From Methanothermobacter sp. (GTDB lineage Archaea; Methanobacteriota; Methanobacteria; Methanobacteriales; Methanothermobacteraceae), in the NCBI RefSeq assembly GCF_030055425.1, contig NZ_JASFYE010000008.1:15288-79287 (forward strand): a stretch of DNA of 64,000 bases, in the 5' to 3' direction. Shown here piece by piece: positions 18,178 to 26,277 of this stretch; position 1 is the first letter of the stretch, and each line of letters opens with the position of its first letter. The notes below the pieces were generated by a model that was not told the origin of the DNA, did not search any database, and saw only the letters and a list, made by a program, of their open reading frames with translations. The position numbers and the translations under genes are program-made.

Positions 18178-18573
18178 ATGGATGACGCTGGTGTTTTAAG
18201 CATAGACTTCCTATTCGCAACACTGATAGCCCTCATCATAATCGCGGGAATGGTGAGCATAGTGGACAGTGAACTCTCAAGGACCCAGGCGGGTGAACTT
18301 GGGGAGGCCAGGATGATGGGTGAGCGTGTTGTGGGTGCAGTGAATGCAGCCTACACCAATGGCCCCGGGTATGCTGTTAACCTCACATTGACCTCTGATT
18401 TTCCATACACAATTGAGGTGAGAAACGGCAAGGTTACAGTATTCTATAAGTCAAGCACCATCAGACTCAACCTTATACCCAAGGTCAACGTGACCACCAC
18501 CAACATGACCCCAGGATTCACATACACTGTGAGGAACCAGAACGGCACAATAACCATAACTAAACTCACCTGA
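18178..18573 (+). CDS. Small prepilin-like protein (type C)
   Basis: A 131-residue protein starting MDDAGVLSIDFLFATLIAL, with a short acidic leader, the Ser-x-Asp pattern and a single hydrophobic helix. It is the closest of the four plus-strand genes to a normal pilin in size. After the helix comes SRTQAGELGEARMMGERV and a beta-rich tail with sequons (NLT, NVT, NMT, NGT). AGGTGATT (18169-18176) immediately precedes the ATG. It lies 10 nt after the preceding stop, so the run 14141-19000 is probably one operon. Confidence 0.75.
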   Translation: MDDAGVLSIDFLFATLIALIIIAGMVSIVDSELSRTQAGELGEARMMGERVVGAVNAAYTNGPGYAVNLTLTSDFPYTIEVRNGKVTVFYKSSTIRLNLIPKVNVTTTNMTPGFTYTVRNQNGTITITKLT

Positions 18574-18598
18574 CCAATCAAAAACTGGAGGATCTCTC

Positions 18599-19000
18599 TT
18601 GTTCAGTGACCTCAGATGGGAGTATAAGGCCCTTGCAATCATCGCCATCATAGCGCTCCTTGTAACGGTGTACTCATACAGCTCATTCAATCATGGGGAG
18701 CGGGTGAGTCTATCTGATTCCACACAGATCGAACCACAGCCACAGCCGGTACCTGTGAGCGTACCTAACATGACAGATAACAGAACAAACACAACTGAGA
18801 ATGTTACGGCCGAGGAGGCCAGGCAGATAGCAGCAGAGTCGGGCTACACCGCAGGCCAGCCCACCAGGGGCTCAATAAACCTGAACGGCACGGATGTGGC
18901 GGTATGGATTGTCCCCCTCCAGAGGGGTGGGAGGACAGTTAAGGAGGTCTATGTCAGCATGGAGGGCGGACATATTGTTGGGAGCAGGGAATTCACCTGA
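18599..19000 (+). CDS. Membrane-anchored small protein, PepSY-like C-terminus
   Basis: A 133-residue protein with one N-terminal membrane helix (about 10-28) and a Pro/Gln-rich linker (PQPQPVPVSVP). The C-terminal domain of about 70 residues (EEARQIAAESGY, then VWIVPLQRGGRTVKEVYVS) looks like a PepSY-type fold; this is only a resemblance. The start is TTG at 18599 after GGAGGAT (18590-18596). It is the last gene of the likely filament operon, and its last 15 bp are repeated 52 bp downstream. Confidence 0.65.
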   Translation: MFSDLRWEYKALAIIAIIALLVTVYSYSSFNHGERVSLSDSTQIEPQPQPVPVSVPNMTDNRTNTTENVTAEEARQIAAESGYTAGQPTRGSINLNGTDVAVWIVPLQRGGRTVKEVYVSMEGGHIVGSREFT

Positions 19001-19051
19001 AGAAGTTCCTCAGAATCCGTATTCTATCTCTTTAAGGAGGGAATTCACCTG
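18986..19051 (+). repeat. Copied gene end downstream of the 18599 gene
   Basis: AGGGAATTCACCTG covers the last codons and stop of the 18599-19000 gene (18986-18999) and occurs again at 19038-19051, an offset of 52 bp. The copy is in noncoding spacer. Short, but the length and placement match the longer gene-end duplications elsewhere in the window. Confidence 0.6.
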
Positions 19052-19139
19052 CCTGGGATAATCACAACATATTTAAGGCCAGCTGAGATACTATTGTAAG
19101 TGATTAAAGAGCCCCCCAAAAGGATTCACGGTGAATAAA

Positions 19140-19940
19140 ATGGATGTTCTGAGTGTAATCGTAATGCTGGCCCTATTTTTACTCCTTCTCGCATTCATAT
19201 TCTCTGCTGGTCTCATGACTCCAGTAATAGGAAGGAAAAACCTCCTTTTTGTGGTATTCATAGGCTTCATTGCAGGGACCGTCGGCGGCGCATTCCTTAT
19301 TTCACCGGTCTACGATGAGATCCCTGAAATTGCAAGGAGCATATACCTCTCAACATCTGAAGCCACAGAAACCGTAGCCGCGGATGTCTCAACAGGCACA
19401 GATATAGAGAGGCTCAAAGCGGATCTTGCCTCCCAGGAGGGGGTTGTGGATGTCCACTCTGAGGGGATCGTGATAAAGACAGATAAATTCACAGAGGAAC
19501 GTAAAAGAATAATAGAGGATAAAATAGCGGTTATAGACTCCAATATAACCTCATGGAAGGTCTACACGAACGGCACCATAATCCTGCAGGTTAAAAGGGG
19601 ATACAACCCTGTGAATGCCCTTGAGAACCTTGCAGAGTGGCTCATGTACACTGGAGGCATAAACACGAGGTACAGCACGGTCAAAATGGTGGTGGAGGTG
19701 AAACCAGCAAATGTCGATGAAGTCGTCTCCTACCTTGAGGCCAGGGACATCGTTGTAACAGGGGTCAGAGGTCCCGCGGAGGAGAAGGTGGCTGAACTCA
19801 GGAGGTCTTTACCGGCTAAGTCCAATATAGTGCTTTTCTGTGGGGTTCTTGGTGTGCTGACGGGCCTTGCAGGTGTTTTCATAGATTCCATCATGGGTTT
19901 CTTCAGGAAGATTTACAAGAAATACAGGGGTGAAACATGA
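19140..19940 (+). CDS. Membrane protein with hydrophobic ends, function unknown
   Basis: A 266-residue protein with two membrane helices at the N-terminus (about 4-24 and 33-53), a soluble domain (about 70-230) and a final helix (about 238-258). The soluble part shows two alternating strand/helix modules (EGVVDVHSEGIVIKT, and later VVEVKPANVDEVVSYL), possibly ferredoxin-like. GGTGA (19130-19134) selects ATG 19140 over the in-frame GTG 19131. It overlaps the next gene by four bases (ATGA), indicating translational coupling with the Dph6-like ligase. Confidence 0.65.
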   Translation: MDVLSVIVMLALFLLLLAFIFSAGLMTPVIGRKNLLFVVFIGFIAGTVGGAFLISPVYDEIPEIARSIYLSTSEATETVAADVSTGTDIERLKADLASQEGVVDVHSEGIVIKTDKFTEERKRIIEDKIAVIDSNITSWKVYTNGTIILQVKRGYNPVNALENLAEWLMYTGGINTRYSTVKMVVEVKPANVDEVVSYLEARDIVVTGVRGPAEEKVAELRRSLPAKSNIVLFCGVLGVLTGLAGVFIDSIMGFFRKIYKKYRGET

Positions 19941-20617
19941 GATCTGCAGTTCTATATTCAGGAGGTAAGGACAGTACAATGGCCCTCTACCATGCACTCC
20001 AGGAGTCTGAGGTCCGATTTCTGGTTTCCATGGTATCAGATAACCCCGAGTCCCACATGTACCATGTGCCAAACATCAAACTCACATCCCTACTTGCAGA
20101 GGCCCTTGGAATACCCCTCATTGAATCCAGGACTGAGGGTGTTGAGGAAAAGGAGGTTGAGGACCTTGCAGAGACCCTTTCCATGCTGAAGGAGAGGGGT
20201 GTAGATGCGGTTTACTCAGGGGCACTCTACTCTGAGTATCAGAGGTCAAGGATAGATGAGGTCTGCAGGAGGCTTGGCCTTAAGTCGGTGGCACCACTCT
20301 GGCACAGGGACCCCATTGATTATATGGAGGAGGTTGTTGACCTTGGGTTCAGGGTCATGGTGACCGCGGTTGCAGCCGAGGGCCTGGATGAGTCATGGCT
20401 CGGGAGGATTGTTGACAGGAGAATGATCTCTGAACTCGCTGATCTCAGTGAGAGGTACGGTATAAACCCTGCCTTTGAGGGGGGTGAGGCAGAGACTCTA
20501 GTCCTTGATGGCCCAATATTTAAGAAGAGACTTGAGATAATTGAATATGAAAAGAAGTGGTTCTTTGATAATGGATTCCTGGATATAAAGAGGGCTGTGC
20601 TTGTTGATAAGAACTAG
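19937..20617 (+). CDS. Dph6-like ATP-dependent ligase (diphthine-ammonia ligase family)
   Basis: A 226-residue N-type ATP pyrophosphatase. The PP-loop SGGKDST lies at residues 8-14. Further family features are YHVPNIKLTSLLAEALGIPL (about 43-62), VYSGALYSEYQRSRIDEVC (about 93-111), and the C-terminal EGGEAETLVLDGPIF (about 179-193), typical of Dph6 proteins. Dph6 carries out the last, amidating step of diphthamide formation on elongation factor 2. A related family in archaea is of unknown substrate, so the role is probable, not certain. Start ATG overlaps the preceding stop. Confidence 0.8.
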   Translation: MRSAVLYSGGKDSTMALYHALQESEVRFLVSMVSDNPESHMYHVPNIKLTSLLAEALGIPLIESRTEGVEEKEVEDLAETLSMLKERGVDAVYSGALYSEYQRSRIDEVCRRLGLKSVAPLWHRDPIDYMEEVVDLGFRVMVTAVAAEGLDESWLGRIVDRRMISELADLSERYGINPAFEGGEAETLVLDGPIFKKRLEIIEYEKKWFFDNGFLDIKRAVLVDKN

Positions 20618-20624
20618 TTTATTT

Positions 20625-21029
20625 TTAATCCAAACTTTCGTCTATCTCTCCAGATACATCAGGTGCAAGCCAGTCAATGATCCCCAGCAGATCATCTGAT
20701 TCAATCTCGACCATTATATCTCCAAGGGGTGTGATGGGTTCCTCAAGTACATTGACACGTCCTATGAGGGCTGCCTGCTTGTTTATATAAATGCGGGTTG
20801 ATTTGCCCCTCATGTTCTTAAGCAGGATTCCCCGGGCGGTTAACCGTATCTTTCGCCTCTCAAGGGCCTCCCTGAGTTCACTGAGACTCTCAGTATTGCC
20901 TTCGCCCTTCAGGAAATCTCCATCGCTCTCAATTTCAAGGTCTGGAAATACGTTCATAACGGCCTCCCTGACCTTTTCAGGGTCCTCTGTTGCTCGCACC
21001 GGAACCTTAACCCTCACAGCATCCATCAT
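20625..21029 (-). CDS. RNA-binding protein, UPF0201 family (exosome-associated candidate)
   Basis: A 134-residue archaeal protein of the COG1325/UPF0201 type. It begins MDAVRVKVPVRATEDPEKV and contains the helix-strand pattern typical of a small RNA-binding fold, with KNMRGKSTRIYINKQAA (about 71-87). The family was proposed as an exosome-linked RNA-binding protein from gene neighbourhoods; that is not tested here. A GGAGAGGAG ribosome site precedes two consecutive ATGs (21029 and 21026). The first overlaps the stop of the upstream kinase-like gene as ATGA. Confidence 0.75.
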   Translation of the reverse strand: MMDAVRVKVPVRATEDPEKVREAVMNVFPDLEIESDGDFLKGEGNTESLSELREALERRKIRLTARGILLKNMRGKSTRIYINKQAALIGRVNVLEEPITPLGDIMVEIESDDLLGIIDWLAPDVSGEIDESLD

Positions 21030-21562
21030 CTCCTCTCCTCGCATAGTTTTCTCAGTATCTTTTTTGTCTGGTTTTTTATCTTCCAGATGGGGCCCTCATT
21101 GACTATCATGTAATCTGAGGTTGCTATTACATTTCCTATTCCGAATCCAAGTTCCCTTTCATCCCTTTCAATGAATTCACGGTAACTTGATGAATCATCC
21201 TCTCTTCTGCGCTTTTTGAGGCGTTTGAATCTTGTCTTTCGTGTTGAGAATACAGATATCACCCTGAATCCAGGGAAGTTCTCCCTGAATATCTCGACCT
21301 CATGGGGGCTTCTTATGCCCTCTATAAGGAACCTCTCGGATTTTGCCTTCTGTATCCTCTCAACACACTTCTCGGCAACAACGTATTCACCGTATTCCTC
21401 CCTGAGGCGGACAGCCGTTTCACCTGGTTCCTCACCGCGTTTTCTGGCTTCATCCCTTATAACGTCACCCATCCTTATAACCTGGAATCCCATGGACTCG
21501 GCGACCCTTGATACGACACCCTTACCTGCTCCTGGCATCCCTGAAACTCCAATAACCACCAT
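21026..21562 (-). CDS. P-loop nucleotide kinase-like protein, UPF0200 family
   Basis: A 178-residue protein. MVVIGVSGMPGAGKGVVS carries a P-loop at about 8-15, and FLIEGIRSPHEVEIF (about 78-92) resembles the Walker B region of the adenylate/dephospho-CoA kinase group. The family is archaeal and its substrate is unknown to me. An older annotation as dephospho-CoA kinase rests on similarity; archaea are known to use a different GTP-dependent enzyme for that step. It lies next to the CoA-pathway ligase, which keeps a CoA link open. Start ATG 21562 is preferred over an in-frame TTG at 21598. Confidence 0.75.
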   Translation of the reverse strand: MVVIGVSGMPGAGKGVVSRVAESMGFQVIRMGDVIRDEARKRGEEPGETAVRLREEYGEYVVAEKCVERIQKAKSERFLIEGIRSPHEVEIFRENFPGFRVISVFSTRKTRFKRLKKRRREDDSSSYREFIERDERELGFGIGNVIATSDYMIVNEGPIWKIKNQTKKILRKLCEERR

Positions 21563-21587
21563 ACTTACACACTCTGATTTATTCTTG

Positions 21588-22340
21588 TTAAGACTCAATC
21601 TCTGGATTGTAACGCCTTATATCAAGCAATTTTATGGTTTCCCTCAGGTTTTCTGTGTTGTCAAATTCCCTGAGGATCCCCTCAAGTTCCTCCCTTGATT
21701 TGCCCCTGAGTTCCCTTACAGCATCTATCAGGGCAGGCACAGCCCTTACAATGTTATCTGTTATACTTATAGTTGCCCTCCTCGATGTGCGTGAGAGGGG
21801 GTTGAGGTCCACGGTTATAACGGTTTTTCCGGATTTTCTCAGTATCTCGGTTCTATCACCATCCTCAAGGGGTACAAGGACTGTATCGGCGCTGTATATA
21901 CCTTCAGGGCTTGCTGTTGCCCTTGGGCTCATTATACCATCTATGTGCATGAGTTCACCGGTTCCAAGGACCTCTGATGCCCCATGTTCCTTCAGGACTT
22001 CCTCTATGAGTTTCACCCTTTTCTCTGTCCTGTGGAAGAGGTTTATCTCGATTTTTCCTCCAATCTCCCCTGCAAGTTCCACAACCTCCGCAGGGACAAG
22101 GGCCGCAGTGTTGCCGTTAACTGAAATCACTGGGTTCTCTGCAAGGATAAGAGCTGCCGCCGCTGCTTTAATGGCCTTTCTGGCAGGTTCTGTTGTCTCT
22201 TCACCCAGCAGGTAATCAAAGGCCTCACCCCTTCCATGGGCGATCATCCCTGAATCTGCAAGTATGCCCCTTCGCCAGGCATCTGTTATTTTCTCTCTCT
22301 GCATAAGTGAATGGTAGCGTGGATGGTCCCTTGAAATCAT
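21588..22340 (-). CDS. 4-phosphopantoate-beta-alanine ligase
   Basis: The archaeal enzyme (COG1701) that joins 4-phosphopantoate and beta-alanine in CoA synthesis, replacing bacterial PanC and its partner. The 250-residue protein shows the family N-terminus, ISRDHPRYHSLMQREKI, then GMIAHGRGEAFDYLLGE, and the conserved core NPVISVNGNTAALVP (about 69-83) and LNPLSRTSRRATISITDNI (about 195-213). The ATG at 22340 lacks a strong ribosome site. It is upstream of and in line with the UPF0200 and UPF0201 genes, and these three probably form one unit. Confidence 0.85.
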   Translation of the reverse strand: MISRDHPRYHSLMQREKITDAWRRGILADSGMIAHGRGEAFDYLLGEETTEPARKAIKAAAAALILAENPVISVNGNTAALVPAEVVELAGEIGGKIEINLFHRTEKRVKLIEEVLKEHGASEVLGTGELMHIDGIMSPRATASPEGIYSADTVLVPLEDGDRTEILRKSGKTVITVDLNPLSRTSRRATISITDNIVRAVPALIDAVRELRGKSREELEGILREFDNTENLRETIKLLDIRRYNPEIES

Positions 22341-22446
22341 GGTACTCTATTGTACCGGACATTTAATAAGTTTATTTCATGTAAAGTGGGTGTCAGCCAA
22401 ATATTTTATACCAGCTTGAAGATAGAATTAGGAGGAGGAATCCATA

Positions 22447-22662
22447 ATGGAAGAGGAAGTTGAGATCAAACGAAAACCCAGAAAGCCAGAGTATGGGAAA
22501 AGCCTCTGGGGGCTCTACCTTGGGTCAATCCTGGTGATCATAGGTGTTATATGGTTTGCCTTTGCATCAGGCCTTATACCACCCCAGTACTCAAGGTTCT
22601 GGCCCCAGGCCCTCCTGGTTATCATGGGGGTTCTTATAATCATAAAATCCATCAGGAACTGA
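22447..22662 (+). CDS. Small two-helix membrane protein
   Basis: A 71-residue protein with a charged N-terminus (about 1-17) and two hydrophobic helices (about 20-41 and 51-67) joined by PPQYSRFWP. The arrangement resembles LiaI/DUF5668-type membrane modules. AGGAGGAAT (22432-22440) gives a strong ribosome site. The next gene, an M42 peptidase, starts 12 nt after its stop. Function unknown. Confidence 0.7.
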   Translation: MEEEVEIKRKPRKPEYGKSLWGLYLGSILVIIGVIWFAFASGLIPPQYSRFWPQALLVIMGVLIIIKSIRN

Positions 22663-22673
22663 GCGGTGATTGT

Positions 22674-23696
22674 ATGAAGGAACTCATGAAGCGTCTCTCA
22701 CTTGCCAGCGGAGTCTCTGGATTTGAGGGAGAGGTAAGGGATATCATAGCATCTGAACTTGAAGGTCATGTTGATAAGATAGAGGAGGACAGGCTTGGTA
22801 ACATCATCGCAACCAGGAGCAGGTCCGGCCCATCGGTCATGCTTGCAGCCCACATGGATGAAATAGGCCTCATGGTGAGGCACATCGATAAGAAGGGCTT
22901 CATAAGGTTTTCAAAGATAGGGGGAATCAGTGACCAGATGATACTCAACCAGGCCGTCTGGATCCACGGGGAGAATGGCCCTGTTATGGGTGTCATTGGA
23001 TCCAAGCCCCCACACAGGATGAAGGCCGCTGAGAGGAAGAAGGTAACAACCCATGATAACATGTTCATCGATATAGGGGCAGAGTCCCGTGAGGATGCAG
23101 AGGAACTTGTCTCTGTGGGGGATCCCATTACATTCCATGCACCCTACAGTGAACTTCCCAATTCACGATTCACAGGGAAGGCCCTTGACAACCGTATAGG
23201 TTGCCTTGTAATGGTTGAGGTCCTTAAAAGGGTTGATGCTGATGCAACAGTTTACGGTGTTGGAACGGTGCAGGAGGAGGTCGGACTTAAGGGTGCCAGG
23301 ACCTCGGCCTTCAAACTCAACCCTGACATGGCCCTTGCCCTTGATGTCACAATAGCAGGGGATCACCCAGGTATGAAGGAGGAGGAGGCACCAGCGAAGC
23401 TTGATGGGGGCCCTGCTGTCATCCTCACAGATGCGAGTGGTAGGGGTATAATAACCCATCCAGGGGTTAAGGACTGGCTCCTTGAGACCGCAGGGGAGGA
23501 GGATATACCGGTGCAGATAGAGGTGAGTGAGGGGGGCACCACCGATGCAACAGCCATTCACCTCACAAGGGAGGGTATACCTGCAGGTGTGGTCTCTGTA
23601 CCCACAAGGTACATCCACACAACGGTGAGCATGGCAAGCATGAAGGACATCGAGATGACCGTTGACCTTCTTGTTAAGGCAATTGAAAGACTTTAA
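22674..23696 (+). CDS. M42 family metallo-aminopeptidase
   Basis: A di-metal peptidase of the TET/endoglucanase M family that trims peptides in the cytosol. The 340-residue protein has the metal-binding motifs in order: [11 protein letters not shown] (His, about 62-72), [10 protein letters not shown] (Asp, about 170), [11 protein letters not shown] (Glu-Glu, about 201), [12 protein letters not shown] (Asp, about 222) and VPTRYIHT near the end (His, about 310). GGTGAT (22664-22669) fixes ATG 22674; the frame is open upstream, but that part overlaps the preceding gene in another frame. Confidence 0.9.
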   Translation: MKELMKRLSLASGVSGFEGEVRDIIASELEGHVDKIEEDRLGNIIATRSRSGPSVMLAAHMDEIGLMVRHIDKKGFIRFSKIGGISDQMILNQAVWIHGENGPVMGVIGSKPPHRMKAAERKKVTTHDNMFIDIGAESREDAEELVSVGDPITFHAPYSELPNSRFTGKALDNRIGCLVMVEVLKRVDADATVYGVGTVQEEVGLKGARTSAFKLNPDMALALDVTIAGDHPGMKEEEAPAKLDGGPAVILTDASGRGIITHPGVKDWLLETAGEEDIPVQIEVSEGGTTDATAIHLTREGIPAGVVSVPTRYIHTTVSMASMKDIEMTVDLLVKAIERL

Positions 23697-23724
23697 ACCC
23701 CCCACACCTATTTTTCAGTATGAT

Positions 23725-23934
23725 TTAACGTCCATTCCCGTCAAAATAGAATATGTAAGGGCTGTCACACCAGTTTTCATAGACTTCCACCACATATTTA
23801 CGGTCCATGCCCATATCGCTGGTCATGATCTCATTCAGAAACTGGCCGACTGTTTCCTCTGAAATTTTCACCCGGCAAGGAAATTCGCACTGTTTTTTCA
23901 TTTCAAAGACCTTTATTATGACCTTTTTCTTCAA
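23725..23934 (-). CDS. Small protein of unknown function with strong own promoter
   Basis: A 69-residue protein with a basic N-terminal third (MKKKVIIKVFEMKKQC) and an acidic, aromatic C-terminus (VVEVYENWCDSPYIFYFDG). Three cysteines are spread through it. No family was recognised. The gene is supported by a strong AGGAGGT ribosome site (minus strand, about 23946-23940) ahead of a TTG start at 23934, and by a TATA box and a palindrome upstream. It is monocistronic and converges on the M42 gene. Confidence 0.6.
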   Translation of the reverse strand: MKKKVIIKVFEMKKQCEFPCRVKISEETVGQFLNEIMTSDMGMDRKYVVEVYENWCDSPYIFYFDGNGR

Positions 23935-23940
23935 TATGCA

Positions 23941-23993
23941 AACCTCCTTTTGAATAACTTTGGTTAGTTATGTAATAATTTAATATATAAATT
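23941..23993 (-). promoter_or_regulatory. TATA box plus palindromic operator candidate for the 23934 gene
   Basis: On the minus strand a TATA box (TTTATATATTA, about 23982-23992) is followed by a palindrome with 6-bp arms, ATAACT-TTGGTT-AGTTAT on the plus strand (23954-23971). It covers the expected start of transcription and is followed by the AGGAGG site (23941-23946). This layout is that of an autorepressed archaeal promoter. Confidence 0.6.
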
Positions 23994-24104
23994 TATCTAA
24001 TTATTACTAATGTTTTTTTGAGATATTAAAAAGCCGCTAAAAAACTTTAAAAAACCTTAATAAGTCAAAGGATGCGCCAATCCCGTTTTTTGACTTCAGT
24101 GATG

Positions 24105-24818
24105 TCAATCTTCAGGGTTCTCTATGACCTCAAGGCCATTATCTGATATGATGTACGGTACAAATTCAATTGGTGTCCTTGTGCTCCTCATCTTTATAAT
24201 ATCCATAACCCTCTCCCTTCTACCTGTGTAGGGGTTCTCCCTCTTTATCAGTTTTATGGCCCCGTATACAGCGTAGAGAGCTATCTCATTGAACTCCATG
24301 GAGGTGGCACTGTCAAGGATTATCAATGCAGTTATACCCCTCTTCTTTAGTTCGTAGATAAGGAGGTCAAACTGGTCCCGGAACTCATGTGTTGTTAGTT
24401 TCTCTGTATGGCTACCTATACTGTCTATCACAAGCACCTCAGTGTCCTCCGGGATCTCAGCCAGTATCTTCTGAAGGTTTCCCTTGACGGATTCAATGCC
24501 TATGTGTATCTCCGCCTCTGTGAGCCTTGCCCTTATGGCAGAGAGTCCTATGATCTTCAGGGTGCCTGATTCCATCAGTTCATCTATATCCCACCCAAGT
24601 GAGGCGCACTGGATCCTCAGGTCAGTCTCGTCCTCCTCTGTTGTAACATAGACTGTCTTAAGGCCTTTCCTGGCACTCTCAATGGCAAAGTGGAGTGCCA
24701 TGATGGTTTTACCAGCCCCGGCGTCACCTGTTACAAGAATACTCCTCCCCTGAGGGTATCCCCCTATTATATCGTCCAGTCCCTTAACCCCCGTACTTAA
24801 CCTGGATATAGCATCCAT
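24105..24818 (-). CDS. KaiC/RadA-like RecA-fold ATPase
   Basis: A 237-residue single RecA/KaiC domain. It opens [19 protein letters not shown], typical of KaiC-like proteins, then has Walker [10 protein letters not shown] (about 31-39), a possible catalytic Glu pair in [10 protein letters not shown] (about 57-66) and Walker [11 protein letters not shown] (about 128-137). Single-domain archaeal relatives are often coupled to signalling. The gene sits 61 nt downstream of a response regulator on the same strand, which suggests a shared pathway. Its target is not visible. Confidence 0.8.
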   Translation of the reverse strand: MDAISRLSTGVKGLDDIIGGYPQGRSILVTGDAGAGKTIMALHFAIESARKGLKTVYVTTEEDETDLRIQCASLGWDIDELMESGTLKIIGLSAIRARLTEAEIHIGIESVKGNLQKILAEIPEDTEVLVIDSIGSHTEKLTTHEFRDQFDLLIYELKKRGITALIILDSATSMEFNEIALYAVYGAIKLIKRENPYTGRRERVMDIIKMRSTRTPIEFVPYIISDNGLEVIENPED

Positions 24819-24879
24819 TTATTTACCCCCCTTAATCCATTCAGATACATTTATGAATTCAAATCTGAGGTTCCCCTCT

Positions 24880-26127
24880 CTATACCATATGAAATTCAAA
24901 TGTGAGGTTCTCGTCCCTGCTCCTCAGCGTTGAGGTCTGTATGACGCTTCCCTTGATACCGGTCCAGGTGAAGCTCCTCATCAGCATGGCCCTGAATATT
25001 AGTGAGAAGATGGGATTCTGACGTGCCTCATTGATCCAGGGAAACGTTTTGAATTCAAGGACATACCTTGACTTCTCCTTTCGGAGTGTGGTCTCAATTC
25101 CAAGGTTCCCGAGAAACCCTGAAAGCCACTTTATGTATGCGTTGAAAACCCTCTCGGGTGCCCTCCCTGATCTGATATCCTCAACAACCCCCAGCTTCTC
25201 CATCATCCTATGGAAGTTGGGTTTGAGGTTCTTCTCAAACCTGTCTGCAAAGTTCTTTATGATGGCATTTCTGAGCTGTGGAGGAATTGATGATGCAAAG
25301 ACCGGCACAGCTGAGACAACGAATCCATAAAGCTGGGCCTTTGACCTCTCACGGATGAGTTCCTCCCTCCTCTTCTCGGCCTCCACCCTCCCTGTTATGT
25401 CATGCCCTATTATCTGGAGGAGGTTCTTCTCGGTTGTTGTCTCAATGGTGGTGGAGTGTATCTCAAAGTGGTGCTTCCTTCCCTTCACATCAACAAATTC
25501 GATTTCAAAGGTTTTAGGATCATGGTTCATGAGGTCAAGGATCTTCTCAAGGAGCTCCCTTGATAGGAAACCCTTCCTCTCGAGGATGGAGAGTTTCTTA
25601 CCCCTTAACTTCTTTCTGTCAAGCCCTGTTAACTCCTCGACGGTTCTGTTTGCAAAGAGTATCCTTGAGTCAGAGTTCAGGAGAATTATGGGGTCGGGTG
25701 ATGTTTCAAGGAGTGCCCTGTAGCGTTCCTCACTTTCGCGGAGTTTACTGTCCATCCTGTGTTTATAGAGGGCCACCTCGATTGCACTGTGAAGCTCACG
25801 GTCCTCAAAGGGTTTTATTATATACCCGAAGGGCCCTGTGAGCTTCGCACGGCTCAGGGTCTTCTCATCAGAGTATGCTGTGAGGTAAACAACGGGTATA
25901 TTCATCTCCTCTCTTATGACCTCTGCCGCCTCTATCCCGTCCATTTCACCCTTAAGCACTATATCCATGAGTACAAGGTCAGGTTTCTCCTCACGGGCAA
26001 GTTTTATTGCCTCCTCACCTGAGGCTGCCATCCCGACCACACGGTAGCCGAGACCCTCGGCCCTGTGCTTGATGTCCATGGCCACTATACTCTCATCTTC
26101 CACAACGAGCAAACTTGTAGGCGACAT
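24880..26127 (-). CDS. Response regulator with PAS and methanogen-type output domain
   Basis: A 415-residue regulator. The receiver domain (1-120) has the acidic pair Glu10-Asp11, phosphoacceptor Asp55 (LVLMDIVLKG) and Lys in IIKPFED. A PAS domain follows (about 133-250). The C-terminal 150 residues (from about 268) lack DNA-binding or kinase motifs. They share the block FPWINEARQNP with CPWIDDAGKNP in the regulator at 36880, which fits the methanogen output domain described for archaeal two-component proteins. It probably signals by protein contact. The cognate kinase is not adjacent; the KaiC-like ATPase is. Confidence 0.85.
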   Translation of the reverse strand: MSPTSLLVVEDESIVAMDIKHRAEGLGYRVVGMAASGEEAIKLAREEKPDLVLMDIVLKGEMDGIEAAEVIREEMNIPVVYLTAYSDEKTLSRAKLTGPFGYIIKPFEDRELHSAIEVALYKHRMDSKLRESEERYRALLETSPDPIILLNSDSRILFANRTVEELTGLDRKKLRGKKLSILERKGFLSRELLEKILDLMNHDPKTFEIEFVDVKGRKHHFEIHSTTIETTTEKNLLQIIGHDITGRVEAEKRREELIRERSKAQLYGFVVSAVPVFASSIPPQLRNAIIKNFADRFEKNLKPNFHRMMEKLGVVEDIRSGRAPERVFNAYIKWLSGFLGNLGIETTLRKEKSRYVLEFKTFPWINEARQNPIFSLIFRAMLMRSFTWTGIKGSVIQTSTLRSRDENLTFEFHMV

Positions 26128-26277
26128 TCAATCCTCCCTGGATATCATTCATCCCCCGGATTAGGTTCACACAGTCAATCAGTATTATGTAAGTGGTCAG
26201 TATAAATAATTTGCTGGAAAATTCCGTTATCATCCCCTAAAACACTTCCAAACTGCAGAAAACCCTATGGAGGGGAT

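Noticed and set aside
21026-21562. Dephospho-CoA kinase
   Set aside because: The similarity is to the broad kinase group; archaea use an unrelated GTP-dependent enzyme for that step, so only the UPF0200 family is called.
25031-25723. Long plus-strand frames opposite the PAS response regulator
   Set aside because: Composition is that of antisense shadows; the minus-strand gene has clear domains.
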